Assembly (NCBI GenBank): GCA_025558075.1
Contig: JAHLKF010000027.1
Location: forward strand, 62,001-126,000
Origin: Gaertneriomyces semiglobifer
Lineage: Eukaryota; Chytridiomycota; Chytridiomycetes; Spizellomycetales; Spizellomycetaceae
Length of the DNA: 64,000 nucleotides
Direction: 5' to 3'
Under the pieces are notes generated by a model. The model made no database searches. It was not told the origin of the DNA and worked only from the letters and a program-made list of their open reading frames with translations. Of the stretch, positions 42,974 through 53,757 are shown piece after piece (position 1 is the stretch's first letter; each line of letters begins with the position of its first letter). The position numbers were made by a program, and so were the translations under genes.

Positions 42974-45691
42974 TTAGTCAACGTGTCGTAAAACCTCCAA
43001 ACTGGTGCTCCTCTTCAACATGCTGCCGCTGCTCATCGAGCCGACTGATTCTGCGATATTGGTGAACTGCCGTGCCACGCCTGAGCTAGACTGCGTTGGC
43101 TTCCCGCCCAGCATATCGCTGCTTTGTGAACGCTTAAGAGAAGTCAGCGATGCCCGCGGGGCGTGCTGCTTTTTCGCTCTTGACAAACGTGGCGATGAAA
43201 GTAAGGACCGAGTTTCCGTTACTATTCGCTGTAACGTCGATGTTCGCTCATTTTCTTCATCCGTGTCACTCTCGTCACTCATGCCTTCATTATACTTCTC
43301 ACCCTCAACGCGCACGCTTTTCAGTGATTCCATCTCAATAGGCTCTGACCGCTTAACGTCTGGCAACAGCCATCTGTTTTGTTTACCAGCATTTGCAGCA
43401 ATGAAATCCAGATCCGGAACTCCTCCGTAAACAGGACTTTCTATATCTCCTCTGAGCTCTGCGGACTCATTCGCCGCATTGACCTGCATCCATCCTAATC
43501 CACCAGCTGCTCTCCGCTTCCAACGCCATAAAATACACGCCATAGAAATCACAACGCCAGTTCCTAGGCCAGCCGCAATGAGCAAGTAAACCCTTCTCTT
43601 ACGCCGAGCAATTCCAGCAGCAACCGAGCAGGTGTGCCCACCGCCTTGAATCTGAGTCGGATCCACAATGGTGTCCTCTTCACCGCATGTGCCGTGAAGG
43701 AGGAGGCTCCACGACAAGAGGTCGCCGGTGGGAAATTTCTCTCCAGTATGAGGGTCATAGGTTCCTAACCTCCCATCCTGAATTTTGAGTGTCCAGGTTC
43801 CCGTCGGTCGTTCACCCCAATTGACAACAGTCATAAACGTCCACGGATTGAAGCCGTCCTCGGAGTCATCCTTAAACCGTTGACTGGCGAGAATGCTTTC
43901 GGTGCCTGAGGGTGAAATCAGGCTAATGGTGAGTACCTTCCGTGACGGATGGCGGATTCGTAGAGTGACCTCCACGTGCTCCAGAAATTGCATTCCCTCA
44001 ACGTCTTCAGTATCTATCGTGAGCTCTTCAATGGTTGCATCGCCGAGCTTCTGCCGTGGAAGAATTTCAATCGTCTTGTAGCTTGTTTTGCCCACGACTA
44101 TTTGAGGTGACGGGAGAAGTCTGTGCGTTTCTGCGGCCGTCACTAATAGATCGGCATCCATAACGCCAAAACCATATTTGTGAGAGAAGTGAAGGCCTGC
44201 GCCGTTAAAAATCCATGATTCATCACGCGGTTCTGTTATTTTAGCAGCATGCACAATAAGATGTTGAACGTCTCGCCAGGAGAGGTCCGGTCTATTCGCA
44301 AAACGAAACGAAGGAATGAGCGCCGACATCACGTAAACACGTAAAGGATACAGGGCAGGAGCAAACTCACCGCACTTGAAGCATGAGGGCAATCACACCG
44401 GCTGCCAAAGGAGCAGCAGCGGAGGTTCCGCTATGCGCCAACGTGCAGTTGCCTTTTATATCCGTTGTTGCCTGCAGAAGAAAACTGTTAACTAATGCGT
44501 CGTCCAATGGCCGTCTTTTGCAAGTTGAGCAGTCACACGTACAATATCCGGCCCTCTGCCTCCGCTGAACGCCGCTGCCAGCTGAGTAGCACATAGTTCT
44601 GAGTAATACGGTAACATGCCATTACTCCCCACTGCGCCGATAGTGATCGTATACACTGAACCTGCAAAACCGTCAAAGTTGCAATTATCACCATCACGTC
44701 CACCATTGCCGGATGCCCAGACATATATGCTTCCCAGTCCATTACGACCCTCTTGTGTACCCAACTCCAGTGCTCGCGCCGCCAATGGACCTGGCCCGTC
44801 GAGAGTTTTCCCATCGTCCGCGGGACCCCACGAAGCAGAATAGATGTCAATACCGTGGGAAAAGTGATTAAGGGCTTGCGCTTCTTGTGCATCGCTCATC
44901 ACGCCGATGAGTCTCTCGCCAGCCACCTTGGCGCCATATGCAACGCCTACCCCACAAACATCATTTATACTTGCGGCAATGGTGCCTGCACATCTAGTCC
45001 CATGGTTGGAGCGATCATCTCCAGGAAGCGGCTCCATTGTCCGGCTCACGAAATCGTAACTAGCTTCGGCATGCCAGTTATCTTTTAGGTCGGCATGGGT
45101 GTACTCTATTCCGTCGTCAATAACGCTGACGACTATTCCGGAGCCGTTTATACCTCTACTCCACACAGGCATAACGTTAATGTCGTTTCCGGCCATCAAG
45201 CCGTTCGCACCATCGTTGAACAGGTGCCACTGACGAGGCCAGTACGGGTCGGAAAACTCAAGCTCTAACAATGTATTGCGCGTGTCATGTTCGTATGAAA
45301 AGGACGCCACATCGTCTCCTCCTCTGCTTTTCCTCTCCTTGGTTTTTTGCCGGTCGAACCATTTGACATCCTGATCCTCTAACCACGCTTCTTCAATCTC
45401 TTGTCTTCTTTCGAGTTTCTGTTGTACATAGTCATCATCAGACTCATTGTCAGGCTTATTCTCAGCATTCTCTTCAAACAAAAATACACCGGGTAGAAGT
45501 CCAACTCCGCCTAGAAACTGTAGTCCATACTGTTCCGCATATGCTTCTGCTTCTGAAGGTGTATAATCAACCGACGCAGTGGCATGAACAAGATGCAGTG
45601 CAAATTGAGCTGGCGGAGATGGTGCCCGCGCGCATAGCACACCCAAACGAGAGCAGAAGAGACAGGAAAGCAAAAACAGGACGATACTCAT
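42974..45691 (-). CDS. KEX2: Kexin (KEX2) proprotein convertase
   Basis: Three exons: 45691-44543, 44471-44371, 44291-42974; 855 residues. KEX2 is a Golgi serine protease cutting secreted proproteins after Lys-Arg/Arg-Arg. A signal peptide (residues 1-21), a propeptide to about 125, then the subtilisin domain: Asp192 (VIDDG), His230 (SNHGTRCAGT), Ser400 (HSGTSAAAP, in exon 2). The P domain follows (IEELTIDTEDVEGM, NPWTFMTVVNWGERPTGTW), then a single membrane span (YLLIAAGLGTGVVISMACILW) and a Ser-rich cytosolic tail of about 190 residues. Splicing rebuilds LMLQVRPDLSWRDVQHL. It converges on tRNase Z, with 102 bp between stops. Confidence 0.96.
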
Positions 45692-46774
45692 GGTGGAGCA
45701 TGGCTATAACATGGTGCCCGATATCAGATCGATACGGACAACCCTTATGCTCAAACCTTATTGTACTGCAATATTCTATAAATAGCGGCCTGTCCAAATC
45801 GCGTTTAAGAAAACCTTGCTGCCTCATTCTCCTCTCAGCCTCTTCACCTCTTCCAAATGACGAGATGCAGTCCGTTAGGATTCCCGATGCCAGAAGTTTC
45901 CTCGTATTCTCAGAGCAAGACACGAACCGAGCGCATTGCGAGCGAGCGGAGTTGCTTATGTAAGCGGCATCGCGGAAAGTGGAGAAAGCTGCCGTCGCAA
46001 AGTGAGGAATGCATATCGTCTGAAGCTGAGGCCATCCGTACCTATGCTGCCTGGGCGGGAGCTGCAGGGCGACCGAGACCGTGATGTATGAAGCCATGGG
46101 CTGTCAAAGGAAGGTCAGTTGTTGGACGTGTCTTCGGTAGCCCCGTAGCACATGAGGTTGGTTGGCTGAGGCATGTCAGCGAGGTCCCATCAAGTATGAA
46201 TGAAAGGCCACAACTAAGCAGAGTGAGCTACATATCGCACCAACCACAATGTACTTGTAGCGCACCCACTCCTAGGCGGATAATTGGTATATAGCAGGCG
46301 ATGTCAATTTGGTCTTCAGCAGTATGGCTGGATTACAAGCCCCTACGAAATTTCTGTTCCGACGGTATACGGCAAAACGTCAGTGAAGTACTATGTATCA
46401 TCGTTATCCACCCAAGAGAATCCAGCAATGTATCAGCACTGCCATGACCCCTGCCAATCGTCAAGATTCCTACAATTATTTTGACAATCGAAGAGCAGGT
46501 TTACATGCCCAAACATCACCCACATCAGCCAACCTGTCCTCGCCATTGAAAACAGCACCGCTCACTGGCGGTTGCTGATCCTGCGCTCGTTCGTACGGTT
46601 GTTCGTTCAACGCTGCGACATTTGAGATGCGGCGTCTGCTTCGGACGAGGTCGTTGCCATGTCAACAGCGACAGCGTTGTCACAGTTGAGACTCGTCGCT
46701 TTCAAGTTTCAGATCGCACCGCCAACCACACCACCTCCCGTACACCCTTGCGTCCAGAACAACAACAAGCAAAG
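45692..46774. other. Divergent intergenic region, KEX2 / NTF2
   Basis: 1,083 bp, one of the largest gaps. Minus-strand frame 45567-46097 (176 codons) overlaps the KEX2 5' end antisense and has no motif. Nothing is recognised. Confidence 0.5.
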
Positions 46775-47215
46775 ATGGATACCAACGCAGTTGCAAAGCA
46801 GTTCGTCGACTTCTACTACCAGACGTTCGACGGGAACCGATCCAACCTCGCTGGATTATACGTAAGTTCTGTCCACTGAACACTACAAGTGACTGAAGGT
46901 CCTCCTCACTCACGCCTGGACTATTTACAGAAAGAGATGTCCATGTTGAGCTTTGAAGGCCAATTATTCACCGGCGCACCATCTATTGTTGAGAAGCTCA
47001 CCAGCCTTCCGTTCCAACGCGTTGCTCACCGTGTGACGACTTCGGACGCTCAACCGGGCTCCCCCAACGGGTCGATTCTCGTTACCGTCACTGGACAGCT
47101 GCTCATTGATGAAGAACAAAACCCGCAAAGCTTTACCCAGACTTTCCACTTGTACCCTGACGGAGCCGGAGGTTGGTTCGTTTACAACGACATCTTCCGA
47201 TTGGTCTACGGATAG
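46775..47215 (+). CDS. NTF2: Nuclear transport factor 2 (NTF2)
   Basis: Two exons: 46775-46861 and 46931-47215; 123 residues (yeast 125). NTF2 carries Ran-GDP into the nucleus and binds FXFG nucleoporins. AVAKQFVDFYYQTFDGNR, SNLAGLYKEMSMLSFEGQ across the splice, VTGQLLIDEEQNPQSFTQTF and WFVYNDIFRLVYG are all typical. Its small size and lack of other domains exclude Mex67/NXT or G3BP relatives. Confidence 0.97.
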
Positions 47216-47804
47216 ATGTAGTTGGTGTAGCTGGATGGTTGTTGTCCTGATTCACCTTGAATGTGCAGTCTCTGGTTGTATAATAGAGAAGGGAGGAGAA
47301 TGTGCTGTATGCCAATGAATGAAGCAAGTATCTCATACCCGCTCGGACAGCAGTCGATCAAGTTTGGTCGACAAGTGATCTTTGTACAATAGACCATGCT
47401 TAATACCCGCAGCATCTGACTAGATCTAATGAGGTTCGCAAAAACGGCTTTGACGGCGTAAACAGACCCAAAAAGCTTCGCTAAACCTGTCAAAGCAATC
47501 GCGGCGTTGTTTGTCTGATGAGAAAGTCGAGCTGTCATTAGTTCCCGCCGAGTATAACCTGGGCGGTTAGTTCCACACACAAAAGTTGGCCGACACCGAG
47601 CGACTGCAATTCAATTCAGTTGCATTTGAAAACGTCTGGCGGTGGGCGCTTTGAAGTTGGGGGCAAGTGTCTTTACATCTCGAGTAAAAGCGGGGAAGTT
47701 GCGCAACTCTTGTTTAAGTAGTGAACGACTACTTCCTAGCGAACAGAGAAGCGAACAAAGACCACCCAAGAGAAAACTTTACAGTGCGATCACATTTGTT
47801 AAAC
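47216..47804. other. Intergenic region between NTF2 and the 345-residue orphan
   Basis: 589 bp between two plus-strand genes. No gene or repeat is recognised. Confidence 0.45.
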
Positions 47805-48903
47805 ATGTCCGAGGTCAAGAAACTCTCTGTTAAGGCAACCAAGCAGCAAGTCGTAGAATGGCTGAAGCGGTTCTTGGACACGAGAGAGTTTTCTCACGAC
47901 ATGGCCGTGAAGTGGGAAAATGGTGCATTCGGAAATGCCAGGGCATTGTACGACTACCAAAAGGACGACTTGTTAGGCTTCTTTGGCCCTGCGGGTGCAG
48001 CTGTTCATTCAGCCCTACATGCCACAGCGCATTCCCAGTTGGAGAACCGGCTGGCCGCCCTCGGTAAGTAGACTTGTTCCGCAACGTCTTGAGACACTGT
48101 CCTCATATTCACCGGGTGCTTTAGTCGCACAACTGGAAGGCGTAGACCTGAACGCTTTCACGACCCACTCGAAAATGCTTGAATCGCCCCAGCACTCTCT
48201 CGACGTGGAATGCAATACGCCATGCAATTTAAAAGAATTCAGCGATGTTTTACGAGAAACAGTCCGATCGCAGCTCTATCACATATTTGAAGTCGACTCA
48301 GCGGACATCGGGGAGCATCACATCTCTCCAGGCGACGTCGATGTCGTCTCACTTCTCAAACCTCAGTACCCCTCCTTGGAGGAAGCACCCGGAGAATTCG
48401 ACGTGCATTTAACCTTTATAACGCCTCCTGCGTGGAAATTGCGGGAACAAACAAATCAGCTTGATTGTAATTTGCGACCATTTGGTGTGGCTTCTTTTGA
48501 ACGCGCTATGTGGTCCTTGGGTCACCAGAAAGTTTCACCCAAGCATGTGGCCTTTGAAGCTGCTTCATCAAAAAGGGAGCTCTTGTCTAAAAAAGTGGAT
48601 CAACTGGAGTTGCTGCTGGCGCAGGCGGTCGTGCTCTTTCATCCAGGGGCTCCTCCCGACCTTCATGGCACCAAAAGAGCTGATTGGTTTGCTCGCGAGG
48701 TGAGACGCACTGTCGCTTTCGCCGGATGGGGTGTGTTGGGAGACTGGAGTATTTCTATCGGAAAGAAGGTCAGACAGAAGATTTACCAACGAGGTGGTTA
48801 CGCTTATCCGTGCTTGTGGGCGCTGATGGAGCACGGGCGACTTCTATTCTGTTCCGTCAAGGAGGACTTTACTGAGAAAGAGGTTGCGCACCCTGTGAAA
48901 TGA
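47805..48903 (+). CDS. Hypothetical protein, unrecognised (345 residues)
   Basis: Two exons: 47805-48063 and 48125-48903; the intron is 61 nt with clean ends and keeps frame. I do not recognise the family. Residues about 10-75 (QQVVEWLKRF...FSHDMAVKWENGAFGNARAL...DDLLGFFGPAGAAVHSAL) resemble a degenerate SAM-type helical domain. The rest is mixed alpha/beta with a Leu-rich helix (SKKVDQLELLLAQAVVLFHP) and a basic C-terminal third (WFAREVRRTVAF, GKKVRQKIYQRGGYAYPCLW). There is no signal peptide or membrane segment. Long open second exon, good splice sites and a normal neighbourhood argue that it is a real gene. It converges on the STB6-like gene with 82 bp between stops. Confidence 0.7.
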
Positions 48904-48985
48904 ACTGGTCAGAACGAAGCGAATCAATTAATTAAAACGATTGTACAGTACACATTGGCGGCAGCTGAATGTTATAATGAAAGGA

Positions 48986-51319
48986 TCATTGGTGTGACAG
49001 TTTGCCCTCTACCTCAGCCAACCTCTTCAAAAAGCCAGCTACCGCTTCCTCAGTTTCAACAAGGCGGGCTTCCAAGACCCCCACAGCATAGTGCGCGCGC
49101 AGTGCCTCGTTTTCGATGCTTTCTATCTGGCCTTGATGATCTTCCAGCTTCTGGTGCAATGCAAACACGGACCGCTGGCCCGAGACATCAACTTCACGCA
49201 TCTTTTTCATGCAGGCCTCTAAAAGAGCGGTGGCGTGTCTGGTTTCTTGAGAAATAGTAGGCAATTTCAGGGAGCCTGCATCAGAGTGAAGAGCAAGCGC
49301 TGCTCGTGTCATATCGGCGCGGGTTTTGACTGAGGCAGGAATCAGCTCTCCACTACCTCCTTGTGCATTGCGGATCGGTGATGTCAACGGTGGTGCCTTA
49401 TCCGGCGGGACGTCCTCAATTTTTCCCACTCTAACTGGCGAAATGTCTTCATCGGACATGGTGCCTGTGATGGAAAGAACGGACATCGTCGGCGATAAGC
49501 CTGTGTGTGTGGATGATCCTGGAGCAGGTCCGCAGGGAAGTGGCGCCTTGGGTGGCATCAGGGGCAAAACTGCGATCTCGTCATGACGTATACTGTCGAG
49601 AGACACTGCTCGACGGTGAACCCTGGACGTACGTTTGAAAATATCAGAGTGTCTTGCGGATAAAGCATAGCTTTGATTCGATGTTTGATCGTCATAGTCA
49701 TCCGCTGTATGTGCAGATGAGTGGGCGTCACTGCCTTGCAAAATATCACTGCTAAGCTGGCCATCTTTAATGTTGCTGGCAAGCTGCTTCATGTTCTTGG
49801 TCACTGACCGCCCTTTCTCAACTATGCCGCCAATTGTCCTTGAGGTTGATGCTTTCAAACCCCTCAGGCCCCGCGATGAACCCGCACGGTTCTGAGTCTG
49901 CTGGCCTTCTTCTTCAATGCTTTCCGCCCAGGCAGGCGCAGGCGTAGCAGAGAATGATCTTCGGCTTCCATAATGCTTTCGTGAAAGAGAGCGTGCGCGT
50001 TCCTCAGCACCAATTTCAGAGGACATCAGGCGCGATTTAAAAGAGCGCTCTAAAGTAGGGTCGAAGAAGGCGCTCGCGTTCGTCGCTGAAGCGATTCGGT
50101 TGAGATTCAACATACCATCGTTATGCTTGTCCTGTTTCTTGCGCGATTGGTGTTTCTTCGTCGTCCGTTCCACCGTCTTCAGTGCTAATGAAAAGTAATG
50201 ATCCAGCGTTGGCTCGCTCTCAGGCGATCCAGCGGTTTGCCCTAGTTCTGTACCAGTTCTCGAGAGAGGCTCTCGCCTGGAGAGCCCAGTGGGTAAGCCG
50301 GTGATATCTTCAAGCTTTGAGCGTAAAACATTCACTGTTGAAGACATCACAGCAGTTGCTTGAACAGGAACCTTGGTATATAGCGCTTCAATCCGATCAA
50401 TGGTTGCCCGGTCAAAGATGCGGGTGACCGTTAATCCCTGTGCTTTCTGAAATTGCTTCAATTGCGCTGGCAGGCCGTCTGGCTCGCGCCCAGATCTCGC
50501 CTGGTATCCCAGCAGGCAAAGCTTCTGTTTAAGCGAATCAATGTAGCGCAGGACTTTCAAAAAGAGCTTTGGGTCGCATGAATGCTCCGTGTCGACTTCG
50601 ACGTCGTCGAAAGGCCCAAACTCAGTGTAGAAACGCTGCAGACCCGTAGCGGTAGAATCGCACAGGAGGCCATCGGCGCAGTTCGCGTTGAAGAGAGAGA
50701 GCAATGCGAGAGAGCGTTGAATCAATTGACACAAACCCAAGACAACTTGCTCAAACGGAGCGTCCTTGGTAGGCTGAATATCGGTAACACGATAGAACTT
50801 GTCTCTCGACAACTGACTTGCCGGCTTATACGAGAGGGCAGTCCGCTCACCGCATCCAAGCCTGCGCAAGTCAATATTGACAACGAGCTTCACGTAGTGT
50901 GTATCATAATCTCCGTCAGGGACAAGCAGGCAAGGGCGAGATGCCGAACTGAACCAGTTCGGGTTTCCCACCATGATGACGCCAAATGGGGTCAATTTAG
51001 GCTGCAGGCTATCTGCCTCAAACATGGCGAACGCCTTACGGATGGTCGACCCATAGTCTTTTGCCTTTGGCGATCCCGACAGCGTTGCCTCATTTGTATT
51101 GGAAGAGAATTCGGCGACTGAAACCACCGCCGTGTGGGCCGAGTCGCCCGTTTGAACAGCAAAGGATTTGAATATCCGGTGTCTCGTTAACAGCCAATCC
51201 ACGCTGGTGTAGATCTGAAAGCCGTTAAGAAGGGCTCTAACGTACACCAGTTCAACATTTTCATCACAGTCTGCCAGTTTCTTGAGAGTCGCTCTCTCTC
51301 CTGTCACGAAGCTCGGCAT
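48986..51319 (-). CDS. STB6-like (SIN3-binding protein family) protein
   Basis: Single exon, 777 residues. The N-terminal 200 residues resemble the fungal STB6 N-terminal domain: LNGFQIYTSVDWLLTRHRIF followed by a beta-rich segment with PFGVIMVGNP. Residues about 265-320 (QKLCLLGYQARSG...LKQFQKAQGLTVTRIFDRATI) have the pattern of a peptidoglycan-binding-like helical domain, used in eukaryotes as a protein module. The centre is long, disordered and Ser-rich. The C-terminus (about 690-777) is coiled coil. Yeast Stb2/Stb6 were found as Sin3-binding proteins; their role is unclear. The match is by pattern, so another identity is possible. Confidence 0.6.
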   Translation of the reverse strand: MPSFVTGERATLKKLADCDENVELVYVRALLNGFQIYTSVDWLLTRHRIFKSFAVQTGDSAHTAVVSVAEFSSNTNEATLSGSPKAKDYGSTIRKAFAMFEADSLQPKLTPFGVIMVGNPNWFSSASRPCLLVPDGDYDTHYVKLVVNIDLRRLGCGERTALSYKPASQLSRDKFYRVTDIQPTKDAPFEQVVLGLCQLIQRSLALLSLFNANCADGLLCDSTATGLQRFYTEFGPFDDVEVDTEHSCDPKLFLKVLRYIDSLKQKLCLLGYQARSGREPDGLPAQLKQFQKAQGLTVTRIFDRATIDRIEALYTKVPVQATAVMSSTVNVLRSKLEDITGLPTGLSRREPLSRTGTELGQTAGSPESEPTLDHYFSLALKTVERTTKKHQSRKKQDKHNDGMLNLNRIASATNASAFFDPTLERSFKSRLMSSEIGAEERARSLSRKHYGSRRSFSATPAPAWAESIEEEGQQTQNRAGSSRGLRGLKASTSRTIGGIVEKGRSVTKNMKQLASNIKDGQLSSDILQGSDAHSSAHTADDYDDQTSNQSYALSARHSDIFKRTSRVHRRAVSLDSIRHDEIAVLPLMPPKAPLPCGPAPGSSTHTGLSPTMSVLSITGTMSDEDISPVRVGKIEDVPPDKAPPLTSPIRNAQGGSGELIPASVKTRADMTRAALALHSDAGSLKLPTISQETRHATALLEACMKKMREVDVSGQRSVFALHQKLEDHQGQIESIENEALRAHYAVGVLEARLVETEEAVAGFLKRLAEVEGKLSHQ

Positions 51320-52311
51320 TTGGGTTTTGGGAAACAGCGCGGCGGCGCAACGTTTCTTTTAGCAATGATTCTGCCCTGCGTGGGTCCTACGATGCTGTGA
51401 TACGTTCCCGTTAAGCTGCTGATATTGATGCATGCCTGCCGATTCTGGTCCATCCAGCGTCTGGCGAGCCTTGATTTCCGTGTCCTGAATGAACTTCCAA
51501 AATACGAGCCGTCACACCGTGCTCACGATACGACTTGGCTTTTGCATTCCGTCAGACCGATATTTCAATGTGATTTAGAAGAGTTAGAAGGATTAAGGGT
51601 GAAATGCGTGCTTTATCCACAGCAACTGTTGAGGTTTGAGCCAACTTGCTATTGTACGTGCTACTTTGATTTTTACGAAGTGACGAACCACCGACGAACC
51701 AAGCTTTCCTATTGCAACATGTGCCGGACTGTTGTTTTATCAAGCTGCTTTTTCTCCTCAATTTTGGTGATTTCCTGCGCTCAGAGACACGTATACCGTC
51801 ACTTTCAGCAAGCAATTGTCAACAGAACAGAAATGGACAAAGACATGATTCTGCGACATATATATGGCTGGCAAAACTAGTAGATAGTGGTCGATGGGCA
51901 CAGATTGGCTGCGGCCCTGCGTCGGCATCCATTGACGGCGTGTCCCGGCAAGTCAGTCCGATTCGCTGCCCACAATTGAGGGTTCCAACGTCAAACTACG
52001 GACTCATAACCCATCTTCACATTTTCGCGGATTCGAGAGTATTGTTGAGGACACGGAGAGTTCACTGACAAGACGGAGAGGACCCCAGCCAAACCGTCCA
52101 TCTTAACCAGAACTGCATGACGTTCACTACGAGGCGTACCGTGAACAGAACCATCTCGGCTTCGCTCGCTACTGAACGACCTCCTATGCTGGTTTGCTAT
52201 TGATCGCGGATTGAACATGGGTTGCACTGAGCAGTTTCGGTTAGGCAAAACGTAGCCTGGCCTATGTGTCATCCTGTCCACACTTACACTTATGACTCAA
52301 CTAAGACATGC
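51320..52311. other. Intergenic region between dephospho-CoA kinase stop and STB6-like start
   Basis: 992 bp upstream of the minus-strand STB6-like gene. A plus-strand frame near 51428-51880 (about 150 codons) is Cys/Phe/His-rich without a motif and is probably chance. Nothing else is seen. Confidence 0.45.
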
Positions 52312-53103
52312 TCATTCCTGATGCACTTTGCGTTGCATGCCGAATCTCGCCTTCCACTTCAGACAGGACTGGTACCCGACGAGGATGCCGTACGCGACTG
52401 CTGCTGGAGCGGCAAGCAGCCCATACAAAAGCCGATTCTTCCAGCGGTTCGGACTTGTTCTCGCCAGCATCTCATCCACTTGCTCTAGCGTTGCCTGTTG
52501 GCTGCCAGAGTTTTCGATAATGATATCTGCTTTTGCACGCTTTTCATCAATCGATACTTGAGCCTTGATCCGTGCGTCCGCCTCCTCCTCTGTAAAGCCA
52601 TCACGAGCCATCAGCCGAGCTTTCTGAACATCTGGTGGGCTGTAGGATCCACAATGAGTAAATGAACAACGTGAGTAGCTCAATCATAAAGGCCCACACT
52701 ACCAGTAAACCACAGCTACGGCATTGAGAAATTTCTGCCATCCAACTTCATACAGCAAAGGGATATCAAGGAAACAAACAGGGTATCCACAAAGGAAGGC
52801 TTTCAATATTTGTCTTAGCATCTCCAACCGGATGACCGGGTGTGTAGCTCTATTGATCTGCTTTCGGGCTTCCGGGTTGGCAAACACCATAGAGCCCAGT
52901 TTAGTGCGATCAATCCCGCCTTGGTCATCGAGCACCTCAGAACCGAAAGCGGAGAGGACATTGTAGTAACCAGTTTCACCGGGAGCGACTACCTCACGAG
53001 CAACGAGATCTGCATCAATGACCGGATATCCCTGCGACGATAGGTACTTTGAGACCGTTGATTTACCGGTCGCAATGCTTCCCGTTAGACCTATCAGTTT
53101 CAT
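52312..53103 (-). CDS. CAB5: Dephospho-CoA kinase (CAB5) with C-terminal membrane anchor
   Basis: Two exons: 53103-52703 and 52639-52312; 242 residues. It phosphorylates dephospho-CoA in the last step of CoA synthesis. The P-loop is GLTGSIATGKST, followed by VIDADLVAREVVAPG, THPVIRLEML and CFLDIPLLYEVGW. The splice restores VVYCPPDVQKARLMARDGFT, the lid motif. The last 45 residues include a hydrophobic segment (LLYGLLAAPAAVAYGILVG) and a basic end, suggesting a tail anchor in an organelle membrane, as in yeast Cab5. It is divergent from the 99-residue gene over 205 bp. Confidence 0.95.
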
Positions 53104-53308
53104 CGTTGCTTGGAAAACTGCTTGACGTCGCTGTCAGGTGAAATGTTGATGAAGGTCTATGAGGTCTTAGGCACGAGCGAACATTGCGGATGCCTGAATT
53201 CGATTCGATTTACGCTGTGACAAGCACAATTGCCGAGCCATCCAACGGTCGTTCAGATTCCCCAAACTGTTGAAGGGATCTAATTGACGTTCGTGAGAAC
53301 CAGACTTA

Positions 53309-53671
53309 ATGAGAATGGCTGAGGAGATGGAACAAAGCAAACAACCAGCGCCTCTCGCCATAGAGAACGATACAAATTCAGCCGATGCATACAAGCAGAT
53401 AAATATGAACGAACCTGTGAAATTAGATGCCCTGGGGCCGATGGTGGTGAATGAGGTAGGTTAAATCAAATGATGGGCTCTATTGGTACAGGCAAAGCTG
53501 AGCGAGGTCTACTGCCAGAACGGAACTCTCTCGAGAATATCAAACTGGGCGAGCATGACCGAACCCGAACGAACGAATGTTGTAAGGGTGCTTGGGAAGC
53601 GTAACAAGCTTCGTCTTGAAAAACTTCGAGAGCAAGAGAAAAAGTTGGATGTACCAGTGACGTTTTCCTAG
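53309..53671 (+). CDS. Small conserved fungal-type protein, function unknown (99 residues)
   Basis: Two exons: 53309-53455 and 53519-53671, with a 63-nt intron. The joined product holds LDALGPMVVNENGTLSRISN followed by W, then a helix with ERTNVVRVLGKRNKLRLEKL. I recall this GP-VVN-DGT-SRI-NW arrangement from small uncharacterised fungal proteins, but cannot name a function. It has no signal peptide or membrane segment. The splice that joins VVNE to NGTLSRI is what makes the motif, so it supports the exon model. Its stop is 86 bp from that of SERINC on the other strand. Confidence 0.7.
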
Positions 53672-53757
53672 CAATTGCAGCAATAGAAGTGATATGGAAC
53701 GCAATGAGGCTGTCCCTGTGAACTGCGCATCTATAACTTGGTAGTTATTGGAAGCAT

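Noticed and set aside
45567..46097. 176-codon minus-strand open frame
   Set aside because: It overlaps the KEX2 first exon in another frame on the same strand and shows no motif; the KEX2 signal peptide and ATG are clearly better.
45692..46774. Possible tRNA or snRNA in the larger gaps
   Set aside because: I looked for T-loop (GGTTCRANNCC) and other RNA signatures by eye and found no acceptable match; a covariance search would be needed to be certain.
51425..51880. 151-codon plus-strand open frame
   Set aside because: It begins with TTG, is rich in Cys, Phe and His without pattern, and has no splice partner or homology that I recognise.
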